Assembly: GCA_030148985.1 (NCBI GenBank)
Contig: JASBSJ010000039.1
Span: forward strand, 26,040-90,039
Source of the DNA: Sphingopyxis sp.
Lineage (GTDB): Bacteria > Pseudomonadota > Alphaproteobacteria > Sphingomonadales > Sphingomonadaceae
Length of the DNA stretch: 64,000 nt
Direction: 5' to 3'
The notes under the pieces are model-generated. The model worked only from the letters and a program-made list of their open reading frames with translations, searched no databases and was not told the origin of the DNA. Position numbers and translations under genes: made by a program. This document shows positions 42,804 through 51,574 of the stretch, in pieces. Position 1 is the first letter of the stretch. Every line of letters begins with the position of its first letter.

Positions 42804-43804
42804 CAGTCGATCATGGTCTGGAAGGTGACAGTGCGGGTCTGGCCGCCGGCGACGGTGCCGAGCGCGACATTGATCCGCGTTCCGTTGTAATCGCCTGCAT
42901 CGGCGTCGGCTGCGTCGGTAAGGGCGCTGCCGCCGAGCGTGATCGAGCCGGGGACAAAGCTTGTGTCGGCAGGGATATTGTCGGTGATCGCGAGCCCGTT
43001 CACCGAGCCGCTACCCGCAACGGTGGCAACGATCGTGTAAGTGATCGTTGCGCCGGGGATGGGATCGGCAGTGCCGAGCGTGTTGGTGATGCTGGCCGAT
43101 TTGACGAGCGTGACCGTCGCGGCCGAAACGACAAAGGCGCCCGCATCTTCGCCATCCGCCCCGGTCGAGCCGACGACAGCGTCGCCGCCGCCTTCGCCCT
43201 GGCCGGCGAAGCTGGTGCCAGGGGCGCCGGTTCCGGTCTTGGCCGCCGCAATCAGACTGACGATGCCACGATTGCCGTCGGCGACCGTTCCGGGTGTCGT
43301 CGTCGCGACGAACACGGTGATGCTTTCGTCGGGATCGAGCGTCGGATCGTTCGCTCCCGCTGTATAGAGCGTATCGGTGCCAGCATCGAACAGGCCGTCG
43401 CCATTGTCGAGATAGACTTGCGTGACAGCGGGATCATAATCGTCACCGCCCGCGTTCGCCACCGTGCTCAGCGCGAAATCCTCAACGCCGTTGCCCGTGT
43501 TGGTGACCGAGAAGGTCAGCACCTGTCCCGTCGCGCCCGGCGTCGTCGGCACGTCGGCGGGATTGCTCGAATCGACCGTGACGTCGAGCAGCTCGTCGAC
43601 GAGCAGGTCGACGCGGTTGGAGTCGATGGTGGTCGGCCCGCCGCCCGTGTCGAAACTGGCGGTGGCGGTATTGCTGATCGTCGAACCGGCGCGCGTGCCG
43701 GCGGCGTTCGCCTGCATCGGCGGCGCAAGCGCGGCCAGCAGGGCGATGAGTGTACAAGAGGGTAGAAGCCGATGCTTCGCGCCCCCCACAGGCGCTATCA
43801 TCAT
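42803..43804 (-). CDS. Exported DUF11-domain protein, first gene of surface operon (333 aa)
   Basis: The signal peptide ends near residue 36 (PPMQANAAG). Then follow STISNTATASFDTGGGP and DSNRVDLLVDELLDV, parallel to the opening of the 354-aa and giant proteins. A central region with acidic turns (YLDNGDGLFDAGTDTLYTAG) looks calcium-binding, and a C-terminal DUF11 repeat contains VTLVKSASI, PGATITYTIVATVAGSGSVNG and ITDNIPADTSFVPGSITLGG. Starts possible are TTG 43807, ATG 43804 or ATG 43801; GGAG is 8 bases before 43804. It is divergent from the AI-2E exporter gene. Confidence 0.82.
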   Translation of the reverse strand: MMIAPVGGAKHRLLPSCTLIALLAALAPPMQANAAGTRAGSTISNTATASFDTGGGPTTIDSNRVDLLVDELLDVTVDSSNPADVPTTPGATGQVLTFSVTNTGNGVEDFALSTVANAGGDDYDPAVTQVYLDNGDGLFDAGTDTLYTAGANDPTLDPDESITVFVATTTPGTVADGNRGIVSLIAAAKTGTGAPGTSFAGQGEGGGDAVVGSTGADGEDAGAFVVSAATVTLVKSASITNTLGTADPIPGATITYTIVATVAGSGSVNGLAITDNIPADTSFVPGSITLGGSALTDAADADAGDYNGTRINVALGTVAGGQTRTVTFQTMID

Positions 43805-43855
43805 CAAATTGACTCCGAAAGGTTGGTCCTTGGAGCCGTCATTCGCCGATAAAGG

Positions 43856-43870
43856 GTAATTTCTGGTTAA
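43856..43870 (-). promoter_or_regulatory. Possible CtrA-type site upstream of the surface operon
   Basis: On the minus strand TTAA, 7 bases, TTAC (43870 to 43856), one mismatch from the CtrA consensus TTAA-N7-TTAA. It lies about 52 bases before the first ATG of the DUF11 operon, a sensible promoter position. A single near-match can occur by chance. Confidence 0.3.
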
Positions 43871-43999
43871 AAAGTCGTTTGAAAGCTGTGTTTTGCTTCA
43901 AAAAGGGACAGGCTCCGCCCCGCTTTTGCCGCAAATTGGGGCGACTGGCGCGACGCGTGAAGCGCGCGTAAGAAGAGGCGGTTAACAAGGGAGAGCGGG

Positions 44000-45199
44000 G
44001 TGGTGGACGACAGGGGCAGCAGGGATGAGCGGGCGCCGCGCATCAATCCGCTGCACCAGATCGAGATCGACGATTTTCGCCGCGACCGGCTGCTTGCCGC
44101 GCTCGCGCTGATCCTCGGCGCCAGCTTCTGCCTGGGCCTGCCCTTTGCCTTGCAGGCGGGCGCCGAATTTTTTCTGCCGCTGACCGCGGCGATCGTCATC
44201 GCGATCGCGCTCGTGCCGCTGCTCGAATGGCTTGAGCGACGCGGCGTGCCGTCGGCGCTTGCAGCGTTTCTGTCGCTCGCTACATTCTTGGCGATCATCA
44301 ACGCGGCGCTGGCGATCATCGTCGTGCCGGCAACGGGATGGTTCGCGCGGCTTCCCGAATCGATCCCGCGGATCCAGAGCAACCTGGCGCCGCTGATCGA
44401 TTTTTACTCGACGCTCCAGCGCTTCGTCGACCGCACCTTGATGTCGGTCGCGAGCGGGACCGAGGCGACGGCGCAGGCGGTGGCGGCGACCGCGCCGACG
44501 TCGGTCGTCGACTATTTCATCTCCTCGGCGCCCGCGGCGGCGATCCAGCTATTTTTTGCGGTGCTGGTGATCTTTTTCTTCCTCGCGGGCTGGACGCGGC
44601 TGCGTCGCGGCACGATTCGCCGCCGCGGCAGCTTCGACGGGGCGATGCAGACGGCGCGGGTGATTCAGAATGTCGTCGATGCGACCGCCGACTATCTGGC
44701 GACGATCACGATGATCAACGCGATGCTGGGGCTGATCGTCGCGCTGCTGCTCTGGGCATTGGGGATGCCGTCGCCCTTCATGTGGGGCGGGATCGTCAGC
44801 ATCTGCAATTTCGTGCCCTATCTGGGGCCGATCGTCGCCGCGGTGTTGCTGGGCCTCGGCGGCCTGATGACCTTTGACGCGGTGGGATTCGCGTTGCTGC
44901 CCGCGCTGATCTTTATCGGCGTGCATCTGGTCGAGGCGAATCTGATCACGCCGCTGGTGCTCGGCAAGCGGCTGACCATCAATCCTTTGCTGATCCTCGT
45001 CTCGTTGAGCTTTTGGGGATGGGTGTGGGGAACACCCGGCGCGCTGCTTGCGGTGCCCTTGCTGCTGATCCTCCAGACCGTGCTGGCGTCGACGGGAACG
45101 CCCGATCTGGCCGGTTTCCTGTTCGAACATGGCACGTTGACGACGACCGACGAGGTGCGCGATCGATTAAATCGCACACAGGAGGAACGCGACGGTTGA
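44000..45199 (+). CDS. AI-2E family transporter (PerM/TqsA type)
   Basis: About 399 residues with seven or eight predicted membrane helices. The AI-2E family signatures are present: the amphipathic central region FDGAMQTARVIQNVVDATADYLATITMINAMLG and the C-terminal GIVSICNFVPYLGPIVAAVLLGL, then FIGVHLVEANLITPLVLGKRLTINPLLILVSLSFWGWVWG. Characterised members export autoinducer-2 or act as Na+/H+ antiporters, and the role here is open. Start GTG 44000 or GTG 44003 (GGGAGAG upstream). It is divergent from the surface operon and followed by tRNA-Asp. Confidence 0.88.
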   Translation: MVDDRGSRDERAPRINPLHQIEIDDFRRDRLLAALALILGASFCLGLPFALQAGAEFFLPLTAAIVIAIALVPLLEWLERRGVPSALAAFLSLATFLAIINAALAIIVVPATGWFARLPESIPRIQSNLAPLIDFYSTLQRFVDRTLMSVASGTEATAQAVAATAPTSVVDYFISSAPAAAIQLFFAVLVIFFFLAGWTRLRRGTIRRRGSFDGAMQTARVIQNVVDATADYLATITMINAMLGLIVALLLWALGMPSPFMWGGIVSICNFVPYLGPIVAAVLLGLGGLMTFDAVGFALLPALIFIGVHLVEANLITPLVLGKRLTINPLLILVSLSFWGWVWGTPGALLAVPLLLILQTVLASTGTPDLAGFLFEHGTLTTTDEVRDRLNRTQEERDG

Positions 45200-45242
45200 C
45201 AGGCCGGAGCGCGCGCAATATTGGCGCTGCTCCCAAGCACAC

Positions 45243-45319
45243 GCGGGTGTAGCTCAGTTGGTTAGAGTGCCGGCCTGTCACGCCGGAGGTCGCGGGTTCG
45301 AGCCCCGTCACTCGCGCCA
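45243..45319 (+). tRNA. tRNA-Asp(GTC)
   Basis: Acceptor GCGGGTG / CACTCGC with one G-U pair, D-arm AGCTCAGTTGGTTAGAGT, anticodon loop CTGTCAC (anticodon GTC), T-loop GGTTCGAGCCC, discriminator G and encoded CCA at 45317-45319. Confidence 0.95.
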
Positions 45320-45399
45320 TTCCTCGTCTTTCGGGACGGAATGGCCACCGCAGCTTGGGATCATTCCCTCATCGGAATAGTCTGGATTGGCGCCGCTCC

Positions 45400-45630
45400 T
45401 TAGCGGCGCCAAGTCCCCAGTTCCATCCAGCGCAGCAGCGGCTTCAACGGCGCGATCCAGATGATGCCGGCGACGAGGTAGAAGATCGCCTGCACGGGGA
45501 CCGGCCAGCCGCCCACCCACGGCGACAGGCTGACGATGAGGACCGTCCAGCCCGCGATCAGCGCCAGAATCAGGAACATGCCCGCGGGCTTGCGCCAGCT
45601 GGGCTGGGGATTGGTAGGCTGGTCGTTCAC
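45400..45630 (-). CDS. DUF2842 membrane protein
   Basis: 76 residues with two hydrophobic helices (FLILALIAGWTVLIVSL and VQAIFYLVAGIIWIAPLKPLL), the small alphaproteobacterial DUF2842 family of unknown function. GTG 45630 overlaps the fthC stop (GTGA) and has GGAG 8 bases before, so I prefer it to TTG 45645. A hairpin (45387-45412) covers its stop codon but has no T-run. Confidence 0.8.
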   Translation of the reverse strand: MNDQPTNPQPSWRKPAGMFLILALIAGWTVLIVSLSPWVGGWPVPVQAIFYLVAGIIWIAPLKPLLRWMELGTWRR

Positions 45631-46241
45631 AGGCGATCTCCGCAAAGGATCAATTCTTGTTCGGTAAGGATCAATTCTTGTTCGGTGAGGATCGCGTCGA
45701 GCGCGATGTCGGTCGATTCGCGCGGGATAGCGTCGATTTCCTGCACCGACCAGCCGATGCCGATCCGCAGAGCCGAGGGATGCGCGGCGAAATAGCGATC
45801 ATAATGGCCGCCACCCTGGCCGATGCGGCCGCCCTGACGATCGAAACCGACGAGCGGGCAGAAAATGACATGCGGCGCTGCCGAAGGCGCGTCGCCGTCC
45901 GGCTGCTGCGTCCCCCATGGTCCTTTCACGAGCGATTGGCCCGGTCGCCAGCGACGAAAATCCATTTCGGCGACGCGGCCGGCGTGATGCGGCAGCGCCA
46001 GCGCGCCCGCCGCGGCCAGATCGGCGAACATCGGCAGGACGTCAGGCTCATCGCCGTGCGCGACATAGGCGCCGACGACGGCATGATCGGCCAGACGCTC
46101 GACCAGCGATGCGGGCAGCGCCCGAAAGGCGGCGAGCTGCGCCATTCCGTCGAGATTGGCGGCGAAATGCCGCCGCCGGAAGCGCAATCGTTCGCGCAGC
46201 TTCTGCTTTTGGTGGGCCAGGTCGGCGGACAAGTCGGTCAT
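45627..46241 (-). CDS. fthC: 5-formyltetrahydrofolate cyclo-ligase
   Basis: 204 residues. It converts 5-formyl-THF to 5,10-methenyl-THF with ATP. Recognised by KQKLRERLRFRRR, the PHVIFCPLVGFDRQGGRIGQGGGHYDRYF block and the final IALDAILTEQELIL. The C-terminus carries an in-frame duplication of seven residues (LTEQELI twice), from a 21-bp tandem repeat at 45647-45688. It lies downstream of the 6S RNA gene, the classic ssrS-fthC order, and overlaps the DUF2842 start. Confidence 0.92.
   Translation of the reverse strand: MTDLSADLAHQKQKLRERLRFRRRHFAANLDGMAQLAAFRALPASLVERLADHAVVGAYVAHGDEPDVLPMFADLAAAGALALPHHAGRVAEMDFRRWRPGQSLVKGPWGTQQPDGDAPSAAPHVIFCPLVGFDRQGGRIGQGGGHYDRYFAAHPSALRIGIGWSVQEIDAIPRESTDIALDAILTEQELILTEQELILCGDRL
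45647..45688. repeat. 21-bp tandem duplication inside fthC
   Basis: Two units, 45647-45667 and 45668-45688, differ at one base (A or G at position 20). Because 21 is a multiple of 3, the frame is kept and the protein gains LTEQELI just before its C-terminus. Confidence 0.93.
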
Positions 46242-46274
46242 CGCCTTCCCCTTGGGATCAGGACTGGCTCAATC

Positions 46275-46441
46275 GGTTGGCGGGACCGCCGAGGTCGTTT
46301 GCTGGAAAGTCCTCTGACGCCAGTAACGTCAGGTGGGAACCATGTGCGTCGGACCAGGGTCCGGGCAGGGACAGCTCCCTAGGATGATGTATCGCCTCAG
46401 GGATTTTCGCAAAAGCTCGTGCCGGGCAGTACCCGCCGACC
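46275..46441 (-). ncRNA. ssrS: 6S RNA
   Basis: About 167 nt on the minus strand between zapA and fthC, the position of 6S RNA in many proteobacteria. The closing stem GGTCGGCGGG (46441-46432) pairs with CCCGCCAACC (46284-46275). The 5' side contains ATCCCTGAGGCGATACATC, closely matching the E. coli 6S segment CCCCUGAGCCGAUAUUUC at the same place, before the large central bubble that mimics an open promoter. 6S RNA sequesters sigma-70 RNA polymerase in stationary phase. Exact ends are approximate. Confidence 0.82.
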
Positions 46442-46468
46442 CCTATGTAGGATCGCGCGTGGCTTTGC

Positions 46469-46915
46469 TCAAGGGAGTTGCTCGACCTTCGTCGCCAGTG
46501 TTTCGATCCGGTCGGCGATTTGCATCAGCGCACGATTGTGAGTTGGGTTGACCGTAGCAGGGGCGGTGGGCGCGGCATCGCGGGCGGCCTGAAGCTCCTT
46601 AAGTGCTGCCTGTTCGCGCGCGATCGCGGCCTTGAGTTCGTCGCGTGCGGCCGCCTCGCGGCTTTCGGCGAGCGCAACCGCCGCGCGAAGCGAGTCCGAC
46701 TGCGGCTCGGCCTTTTCGACCTTGCCGCGCGCTTCCTGTGCCTCGTCGGCGAGCATCAGCGCGGCGAACAGCAGCTGGCGAACCTCGGTCCCGCCGGGCA
46801 TCGTGCGCACCTTTTCATCGACGACCGATGCCAGGTGAATCAGCTGCGATTCCTCGCCGTCGGCGCAATGCACGTCATAGGGGCGGCCCGCGATCGTCAG
46901 TTTGACATCAGCCAC
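46469..46915 (-). CDS. zapA: Cell division protein ZapA
   Basis: 148 residues. ZapA bundles FtsZ protofilaments at the division ring. The N-terminal ZapA domain is clear: VKLTIAGRPYDVHCADGEESQLIHLASVVDEKVRTM and LLFAALMLADEAQEA. A long Ala/Glu coiled coil follows (about 70-115), and then an extra C-terminal segment ending TNRALMQIADRIETLATKVEQLP-like helices, making it longer than the 109-residue E. coli form. Its first 8 bases overlap the small coiled-coil gene upstream. Confidence 0.88.
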   Translation of the reverse strand: MADVKLTIAGRPYDVHCADGEESQLIHLASVVDEKVRTMPGGTEVRQLLFAALMLADEAQEARGKVEKAEPQSDSLRAAVALAESREAAARDELKAAIAREQAALKELQAARDAAPTAPATVNPTHNRALMQIADRIETLATKVEQLP

Positions 46916-47114
46916 GATCGGCCTCCGCGATCAGTCGATCGAGTTCGCCGATTACCGCCGCAACCTCGGCCTTCAGCGCCGATTGATCGGCGGCGGGCGC
47001 GGCGACGGCGGGTGCGGGGCGGTTTGCGCGATCGCCCAGCGCCTTTTCGATGCGGCTCAATGCGCGCTCGATACGGCCGATAGCGAGGCTGGATTCGTCG
47101 AGATCGAGTTCCAT
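46908..47114 (-). CDS. Small coiled-coil protein upstream of zapA
   Basis: 68 residues from ATG 47114 (MELDLDESSLAIGRIERALS). Helix 1 is SLAIGRIERALSRIEKALG, then a Pro/Ala hinge, then ALKAEVAAVIGELDRLIAEADRG. The heptad spacing predicts a coiled coil. The stop lies 8 bases inside zapA, indicating coupled translation. I do not recognise a named family; a division-related partner of ZapA (in the way ZapB partners ZapA elsewhere) is an inference from position and size alone. It is divergent from tkt. Confidence 0.7.
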   Translation of the reverse strand: MELDLDESSLAIGRIERALSRIEKALGDRANRPAPAVAAPAADQSALKAEVAAVIGELDRLIAEADRG

Positions 47115-47270
47115 GGCAATAGGGTTAGCAGCGCCGGGGGAGGGGTGCAATCGCCTGTCGGCGCCGAAATGCACGCGAATTTGTGCCGCGAGCGGTTGAC
47201 TCCTGACCCCGTCACCGCAAAGGGCTGTCCCACCGAATCCGGCCACCCTATATCCTTATCCGGGGGACTC

Positions 47271-49238
47271 ATGACAATGCCCGAACGTCAGCTCGCCAAC
47301 GCGATCCGCGCGCTTGCGATGGACGCCGTACAGGCCGCCAACAGCGGCCACCCGGGGATGCCGATGGGCATGGCCGATGTCGCCACCGTGCTCTATTCGG
47401 ATTATCTGAAATTCGATCCGAGCGATCCCAAATGGGCCGACCGCGACCGATTCGTGCTGTCGGCAGGCCATGGCTCGATGCTCGCTTATGCGACGCTGCA
47501 CCTCGCGGGCTATGCGCGCCCGACGATCGACGACATTCGCAATTTTCGCCAGCTGCACAGCCCGTGCGCCGGGCATCCCGAAAATTTCGAGCTCGAGGGC
47601 GTCGAAACGACCACCGGCCCGCTGGGACAGGGGCTTGCCACTGCGGTCGGCATGGCGATCGCCGAGCGGCATCTGAACGCGCTCTATGGCGACGACCTCG
47701 TCGATCATCGCACCTGGGTGATCGCGGGCGACGGCTGCCTGATGGAAGGCATCAACCACGAAGCGATCGGGCTTGCCGGCCATCTTGGTCTCGGGCGCCT
47801 GACCGTGCTCTGGGACGACAACAAGATTACCATCGACGGATCGACCGACCTGTCGACGAGCGAGGACATCGCGGCGCGCTATGCCGCGACCGGCTGGCAT
47901 GTCGAAAGCTGCGACGGGCACGATCCCGCCGACATTCGCTGCGCGATCGACGCTGCGCTCGCCGATCCGCGCCCGTCGCTGATCGCGTGCCGCACCATCA
48001 TCGGTTTTGGCGCGCCGAACAAGCAGGGCACATCGGCAACGCACGGCGCCCCGCTCGGCGCCGACGAGATCGCCGCCGCGCGCAAGGAACTGGGCTGGAC
48101 CGCCGAACCTTTCGATATTCCCGCCGACATCGCGGCGGCGTGGGCGGCCTTTGGCGAAAAGGGCAAGGCGCTTCATGTCGAATGGAATGATCGCCTTGCA
48201 AGCAACGAAAAGAAAAAGGAATTTGAAGATCGTCTGAGCGGCAAGGTCGTTCCGGGCGATGCCTTCAAGGCCTATCTCGACGGGCTGGTGGCCGAGCCGC
48301 CGAAGGTTGCGACGCGCAAGGCTTCGGAAAACACGCTGAGCGCGCTCACCGCCGATATTGCGTCGCTGCTTGGCGGCAGCGCCGATCTGACAGGTTCGAA
48401 CAACACCAAAACATCATCGACCAAACCGCTGACGAAGAATGATTATTCGGGGCGCTATATCTATTATGGCATCCGCGAGTTCGGCATGGCGGCGGCGATG
48501 AACGGCATGGCGCTGCACGGCGGCGTTGTCCCCTATGGCGGCACCTTTCTTGTGTTCGCCGATTATTGCCGCGCGGCGATCCGCCTGTCGGCGCTGCAGA
48601 AGCAGCGCGTCGTCTATGTGATGACGCACGACAGTATCGGGCTGGGCGAAGACGGCCCGACGCACCAACCGATCGAGCATCTGCAATCGCTGCGCGCGAT
48701 GCCGGGCCTGCTCGTCATGCGTCCCGCCGACGCGGTCGAAACCGCCGAATGCTGGGCGCTCGCGCTCGCACAGACTGACCGGCCGTCGCTGCTTGCACTG
48801 ACCCGCCAGAACCTGCCGCCGCTGCGCCATGACGTCACGGAAAATCTTTGCGCCAAAGGCGGTTACCGCCTTCGCGGGGCGTCGGCGGCGCGCAAGGTCG
48901 TGCTGGTTGCGACGGGTTCCGAAGTGTCGCTCGCGATCGAGGTTGCCGATAAGCTCGAAGCGGCTGGCCACGGCGCCGATGTCGTCTCGATGGTGTCGAC
49001 CGAATTGTTCGACGAACAGGACGCCGCCTATCAGGCCGATCTGCTTCCCGCCGGCGCATTGATCGTTTCGATCGAGGCGGGAACGACCTTCGGCTGGGAA
49101 CGCTACACTGGCCGCGACGGCCTGCGCTTCGGCCTCGACAGTTTTGGCGCCTCGGCGCCGATCGAAGACCTATTCAGGCATTTCGGCCTTACGGCCGATG
49201 CTATCACCCCCCAGATACTGGCACGGCTGAGCAATTAA
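47271..49238 (+). CDS. tkt: Transketolase
   Basis: 655 residues. A TPP enzyme moving two-carbon units between sugar phosphates in the pentose phosphate pathway. The N-terminal motif ANSGHPGMPMGMADVA, the TPP motif GDGCLMEGINHEAIGLAGHLGLGRLTVLWDDN, the middle domain GIREFGMAAAMNGMALHGG, THDSIGLGEDGPTHQPIEHL and the C-terminal domain are all complete. The ATG at 47271 is chosen over the long upstream frame. It begins a + strand run tkt-gap-pgk-fba of central carbon metabolism. Confidence 0.95.
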   Translation: MTMPERQLANAIRALAMDAVQAANSGHPGMPMGMADVATVLYSDYLKFDPSDPKWADRDRFVLSAGHGSMLAYATLHLAGYARPTIDDIRNFRQLHSPCAGHPENFELEGVETTTGPLGQGLATAVGMAIAERHLNALYGDDLVDHRTWVIAGDGCLMEGINHEAIGLAGHLGLGRLTVLWDDNKITIDGSTDLSTSEDIAARYAATGWHVESCDGHDPADIRCAIDAALADPRPSLIACRTIIGFGAPNKQGTSATHGAPLGADEIAAARKELGWTAEPFDIPADIAAAWAAFGEKGKALHVEWNDRLASNEKKKEFEDRLSGKVVPGDAFKAYLDGLVAEPPKVATRKASENTLSALTADIASLLGGSADLTGSNNTKTSSTKPLTKNDYSGRYIYYGIREFGMAAAMNGMALHGGVVPYGGTFLVFADYCRAAIRLSALQKQRVVYVMTHDSIGLGEDGPTHQPIEHLQSLRAMPGLLVMRPADAVETAECWALALAQTDRPSLLALTRQNLPPLRHDVTENLCAKGGYRLRGASAARKVVLVATGSEVSLAIEVADKLEAAGHGADVVSMVSTELFDEQDAAYQADLLPAGALIVSIEAGTTFGWERYTGRDGLRFGLDSFGASAPIEDLFRHFGLTADAITPQILARLSN

Positions 49239-49274
49239 GGACCGGCCGACCATTCGCAGAAAGGACAGCTCGAC

Positions 49275-50282
49275 ATGGCAGTGAAAGTCGCAATCAATGG
49301 TTTCGGACGCATCGGCCGTAATGTGGCGCGCGCCATATTGGAACGCACCGACCATGACCTCGAACTGGTGTCGATCAACGATCTGGCCGACGCCAAGGCA
49401 AACGCCCGCCTTTTCCAACGCGATTCGGTCCATGGCCCGTTCAACGGCAATGTCGAAGTCGATGGCAGCGACCTGATCGTCAACGGCAAGCGCATCCAGG
49501 TGACCGCCGAGCGCGATCCCGCCAAGCTGCCCCACGCCGCCAACGGCATCGACATCGCGCTGGAATGCACAGGCTTTTTCACCGACCGCAAGGGCGGTCA
49601 GGCGCATCTCGACGCCGGCGCCAAGCGCGTCCTGATCTCGGCCCCTGCCAAGGAAGTCGACCTGACCGTCGTCTATGGCGTGAACCACGACAAGATCGGC
49701 GCCGAGCATGTGATCGTGTCGAACGCATCGTGCACCACCAACTGCCTTGCGCCGATGGCCAAGGTGCTGCACGAGAAGATCGGTATCGAGCGCGGCCTGA
49801 TGACGACGATCCACGCTTACACCAACGATCAGAAGATCCTCGACCAGATCCACTCGGACCCGCGCCGCGCCCGCGCCGCCGCAATGTCGATGATCCCGAC
49901 CTCGACCGGTGCCGCTGTTGCCGTTGGCCTCGTCCTGCCCGAACTCAAGGGCAAGCTCGACGGGTCGTCTATCCGTGTGCCGACCCCGAATGTCTCGGTC
50001 GTCGACCTGACCTTCGCGCCGCTGCGCGAAACGACCGTCGAAGAGGTCAACCAGCTGCTCAAGGAAGCCGCCGAGGGCGAACTCAAGGGTGTGCTCGGCT
50101 TTACTGATGAGCCGCTGGTCTCGATCGATTTCAATCATGATGCGCACAGTTCGACGATCGACAGCCTCGAAACCGCGGTGATCGACGGTAAGCTGGTGCG
50201 CGTGCTCAGCTGGTACGACAATGAATGGGGCTTTTCGAACCGCATGATCGACACCGCAGGTGTGATGGCCAAGTTCCTCTGA
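49275..50282 (+). CDS. gap: Glyceraldehyde-3-phosphate dehydrogenase
   Basis: 335 residues. The NAD-binding start [18 protein letters not shown], the catalytic Cys in [22 protein letters not shown] and the C-terminal [13 protein letters not shown] are textbook. The residue after the second NAD strand is Asp (SINDL), as in NAD-dependent glycolytic or dual forms. It lies 36 bp after tkt with AGAAAGGA before the ATG. Confidence 0.96.
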   Translation: MAVKVAINGFGRIGRNVARAILERTDHDLELVSINDLADAKANARLFQRDSVHGPFNGNVEVDGSDLIVNGKRIQVTAERDPAKLPHAANGIDIALECTGFFTDRKGGQAHLDAGAKRVLISAPAKEVDLTVVYGVNHDKIGAEHVIVSNASCTTNCLAPMAKVLHEKIGIERGLMTTIHAYTNDQKILDQIHSDPRRARAAAMSMIPTSTGAAVAVGLVLPELKGKLDGSSIRVPTPNVSVVDLTFAPLRETTVEEVNQLLKEAAEGELKGVLGFTDEPLVSIDFNHDAHSSTIDSLETAVIDGKLVRVLSWYDNEWGFSNRMIDTAGVMAKFL

Positions 50283-50299
50283 ATTAAAGGGAAACGTCG

Positions 50300-51496
50300 A
50301 TGACCGCGTTCAAGACCCTCGACGATATCGGTGACGTCACCGGCAAGAAAGTGCTGGTCCGCGTCGATCTCAATGTCCCGATGTTCGAAGGCGCGGTCAG
50401 CGATGCGACGCGGATCCAGGCGGCGATGCCGACCATCCGCGAACTGTCGGACAAGGGCGCGATCGTCCTGCTGCTCGCGCATTTCGGGCGGCCGAAGGGG
50501 GCGAAGAACCCGACCCTGTCATTGAGCCTCGTTATGGGCGGGGTCGAGGATGTGCTCGGCCATTCGGTCATGTTCATCCCCGAAGCCGTCGGCGAGGGCG
50601 CGAAGGCCGGCATCGCGGTGCTCGCGCCGGGCGATGTCGCGGTGATGGAGAATACGCGCTTTTATCCCGGCGAGGAAACGAACGATCCGGCCTTTGCCGA
50701 TGCGCTCGCCGAAATCGGCGATCTGTATGTCAACGACGCTTTTTCGGCTGCGCACCGCGCGCATGGATCGACCGAGGGCATTGCGCATCGCCTTCCGGCC
50801 TATGCGGGCCGCGCGATGGAGGCCGAGCTGAAGGCGCTCGACGCCGCGCTCGGCAACCCGGTGCAGCCGGTTGCGGCGGTGGTCGGCGGCGCCAAAGTGT
50901 CGAGCAAGATCGACGTGCTCAGAAACCTTGTCGGCAAGGTCGATCACCTGATCATCGGCGGGGGCATGGCGAACACCTTTCTCGCGGCGCGCGGAGTCGA
51001 TGTCGGCAAGTCGCTGTGCGAGCATGAGCTGGTCGACACGGCGAATGCGATCTTCGACGCCGCCGACGCCGCGGGCTGCACGATCCATCTGCCCTATGAC
51101 GTCGTGGTGGCAAAAGAGTTCGCGCCGAACCCGCCAACGCGCACGGTCAACGTCCATGAGGTCGCCGCCGACGAGATGATCCTCGACGTCGGCCCCGCCG
51201 CGGTGGAGGCGCTGGCCGACGTGCTAAAAAATTGCCGGACCTTGGTGTGGAACGGACCGCTCGGTGCATTCGAGACGCCGCCGTTCGACACCGCGACCGT
51301 CGCGCTGGCGAAAACCGCCGCGGCGCTGACCCGCGAAGGCTCGCTGACCTCGGTCGCGGGCGGCGGCGATACCGTCGCGGCGCTCAATCATGCGGGCGTT
51401 GCGGGCGATTTCACCTTTGTTTCAACCGCGGGCGGCGCCTTCCTCGAATGGATGGAAGGCAAGCCGCTGCCGGGCGTGGACGCGCTCAAAGCCTAG
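50300..51496 (+). CDS. pgk: Phosphoglycerate kinase
   Basis: 398 residues. The 3-phosphoglycerate site [46 protein letters not shown], the hinge [34 protein letters not shown] and the nucleotide site [15 protein letters not shown] with [11 protein letters not shown] are intact. Makes ATP from 1,3-bisphosphoglycerate. It is 17 bp after gap, so co-transcribed. Confidence 0.96.
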   Translation: MTAFKTLDDIGDVTGKKVLVRVDLNVPMFEGAVSDATRIQAAMPTIRELSDKGAIVLLLAHFGRPKGAKNPTLSLSLVMGGVEDVLGHSVMFIPEAVGEGAKAGIAVLAPGDVAVMENTRFYPGEETNDPAFADALAEIGDLYVNDAFSAAHRAHGSTEGIAHRLPAYAGRAMEAELKALDAALGNPVQPVAAVVGGAKVSSKIDVLRNLVGKVDHLIIGGGMANTFLAARGVDVGKSLCEHELVDTANAIFDAADAAGCTIHLPYDVVVAKEFAPNPPTRTVNVHEVAADEMILDVGPAAVEALADVLKNCRTLVWNGPLGAFETPPFDTATVALAKTAAALTREGSLTSVAGGGDTVAALNHAGVAGDFTFVSTAGGAFLEWMEGKPLPGVDALKA

Positions 51497-51574
51497 TTTT
51501 CGGGCGCAATTGCATCCCGCGCGGCGGGAGGCTATGCGCGCCGCAACATACGTATGCAAACCATCGGAGACGTT

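Noticed and set aside
45387..45412. Hairpin TTGGCGCCGCT / AGCGGCGCCAA as terminator after the DUF2842 gene
   Set aside because: It overlaps the stop codon and lacks a T-run on either strand.
45647..45688. Start of a CRISPR-like array
   Set aside because: Only two contiguous 21-bp units with no spacers, inside a coding gene; a tandem duplication.
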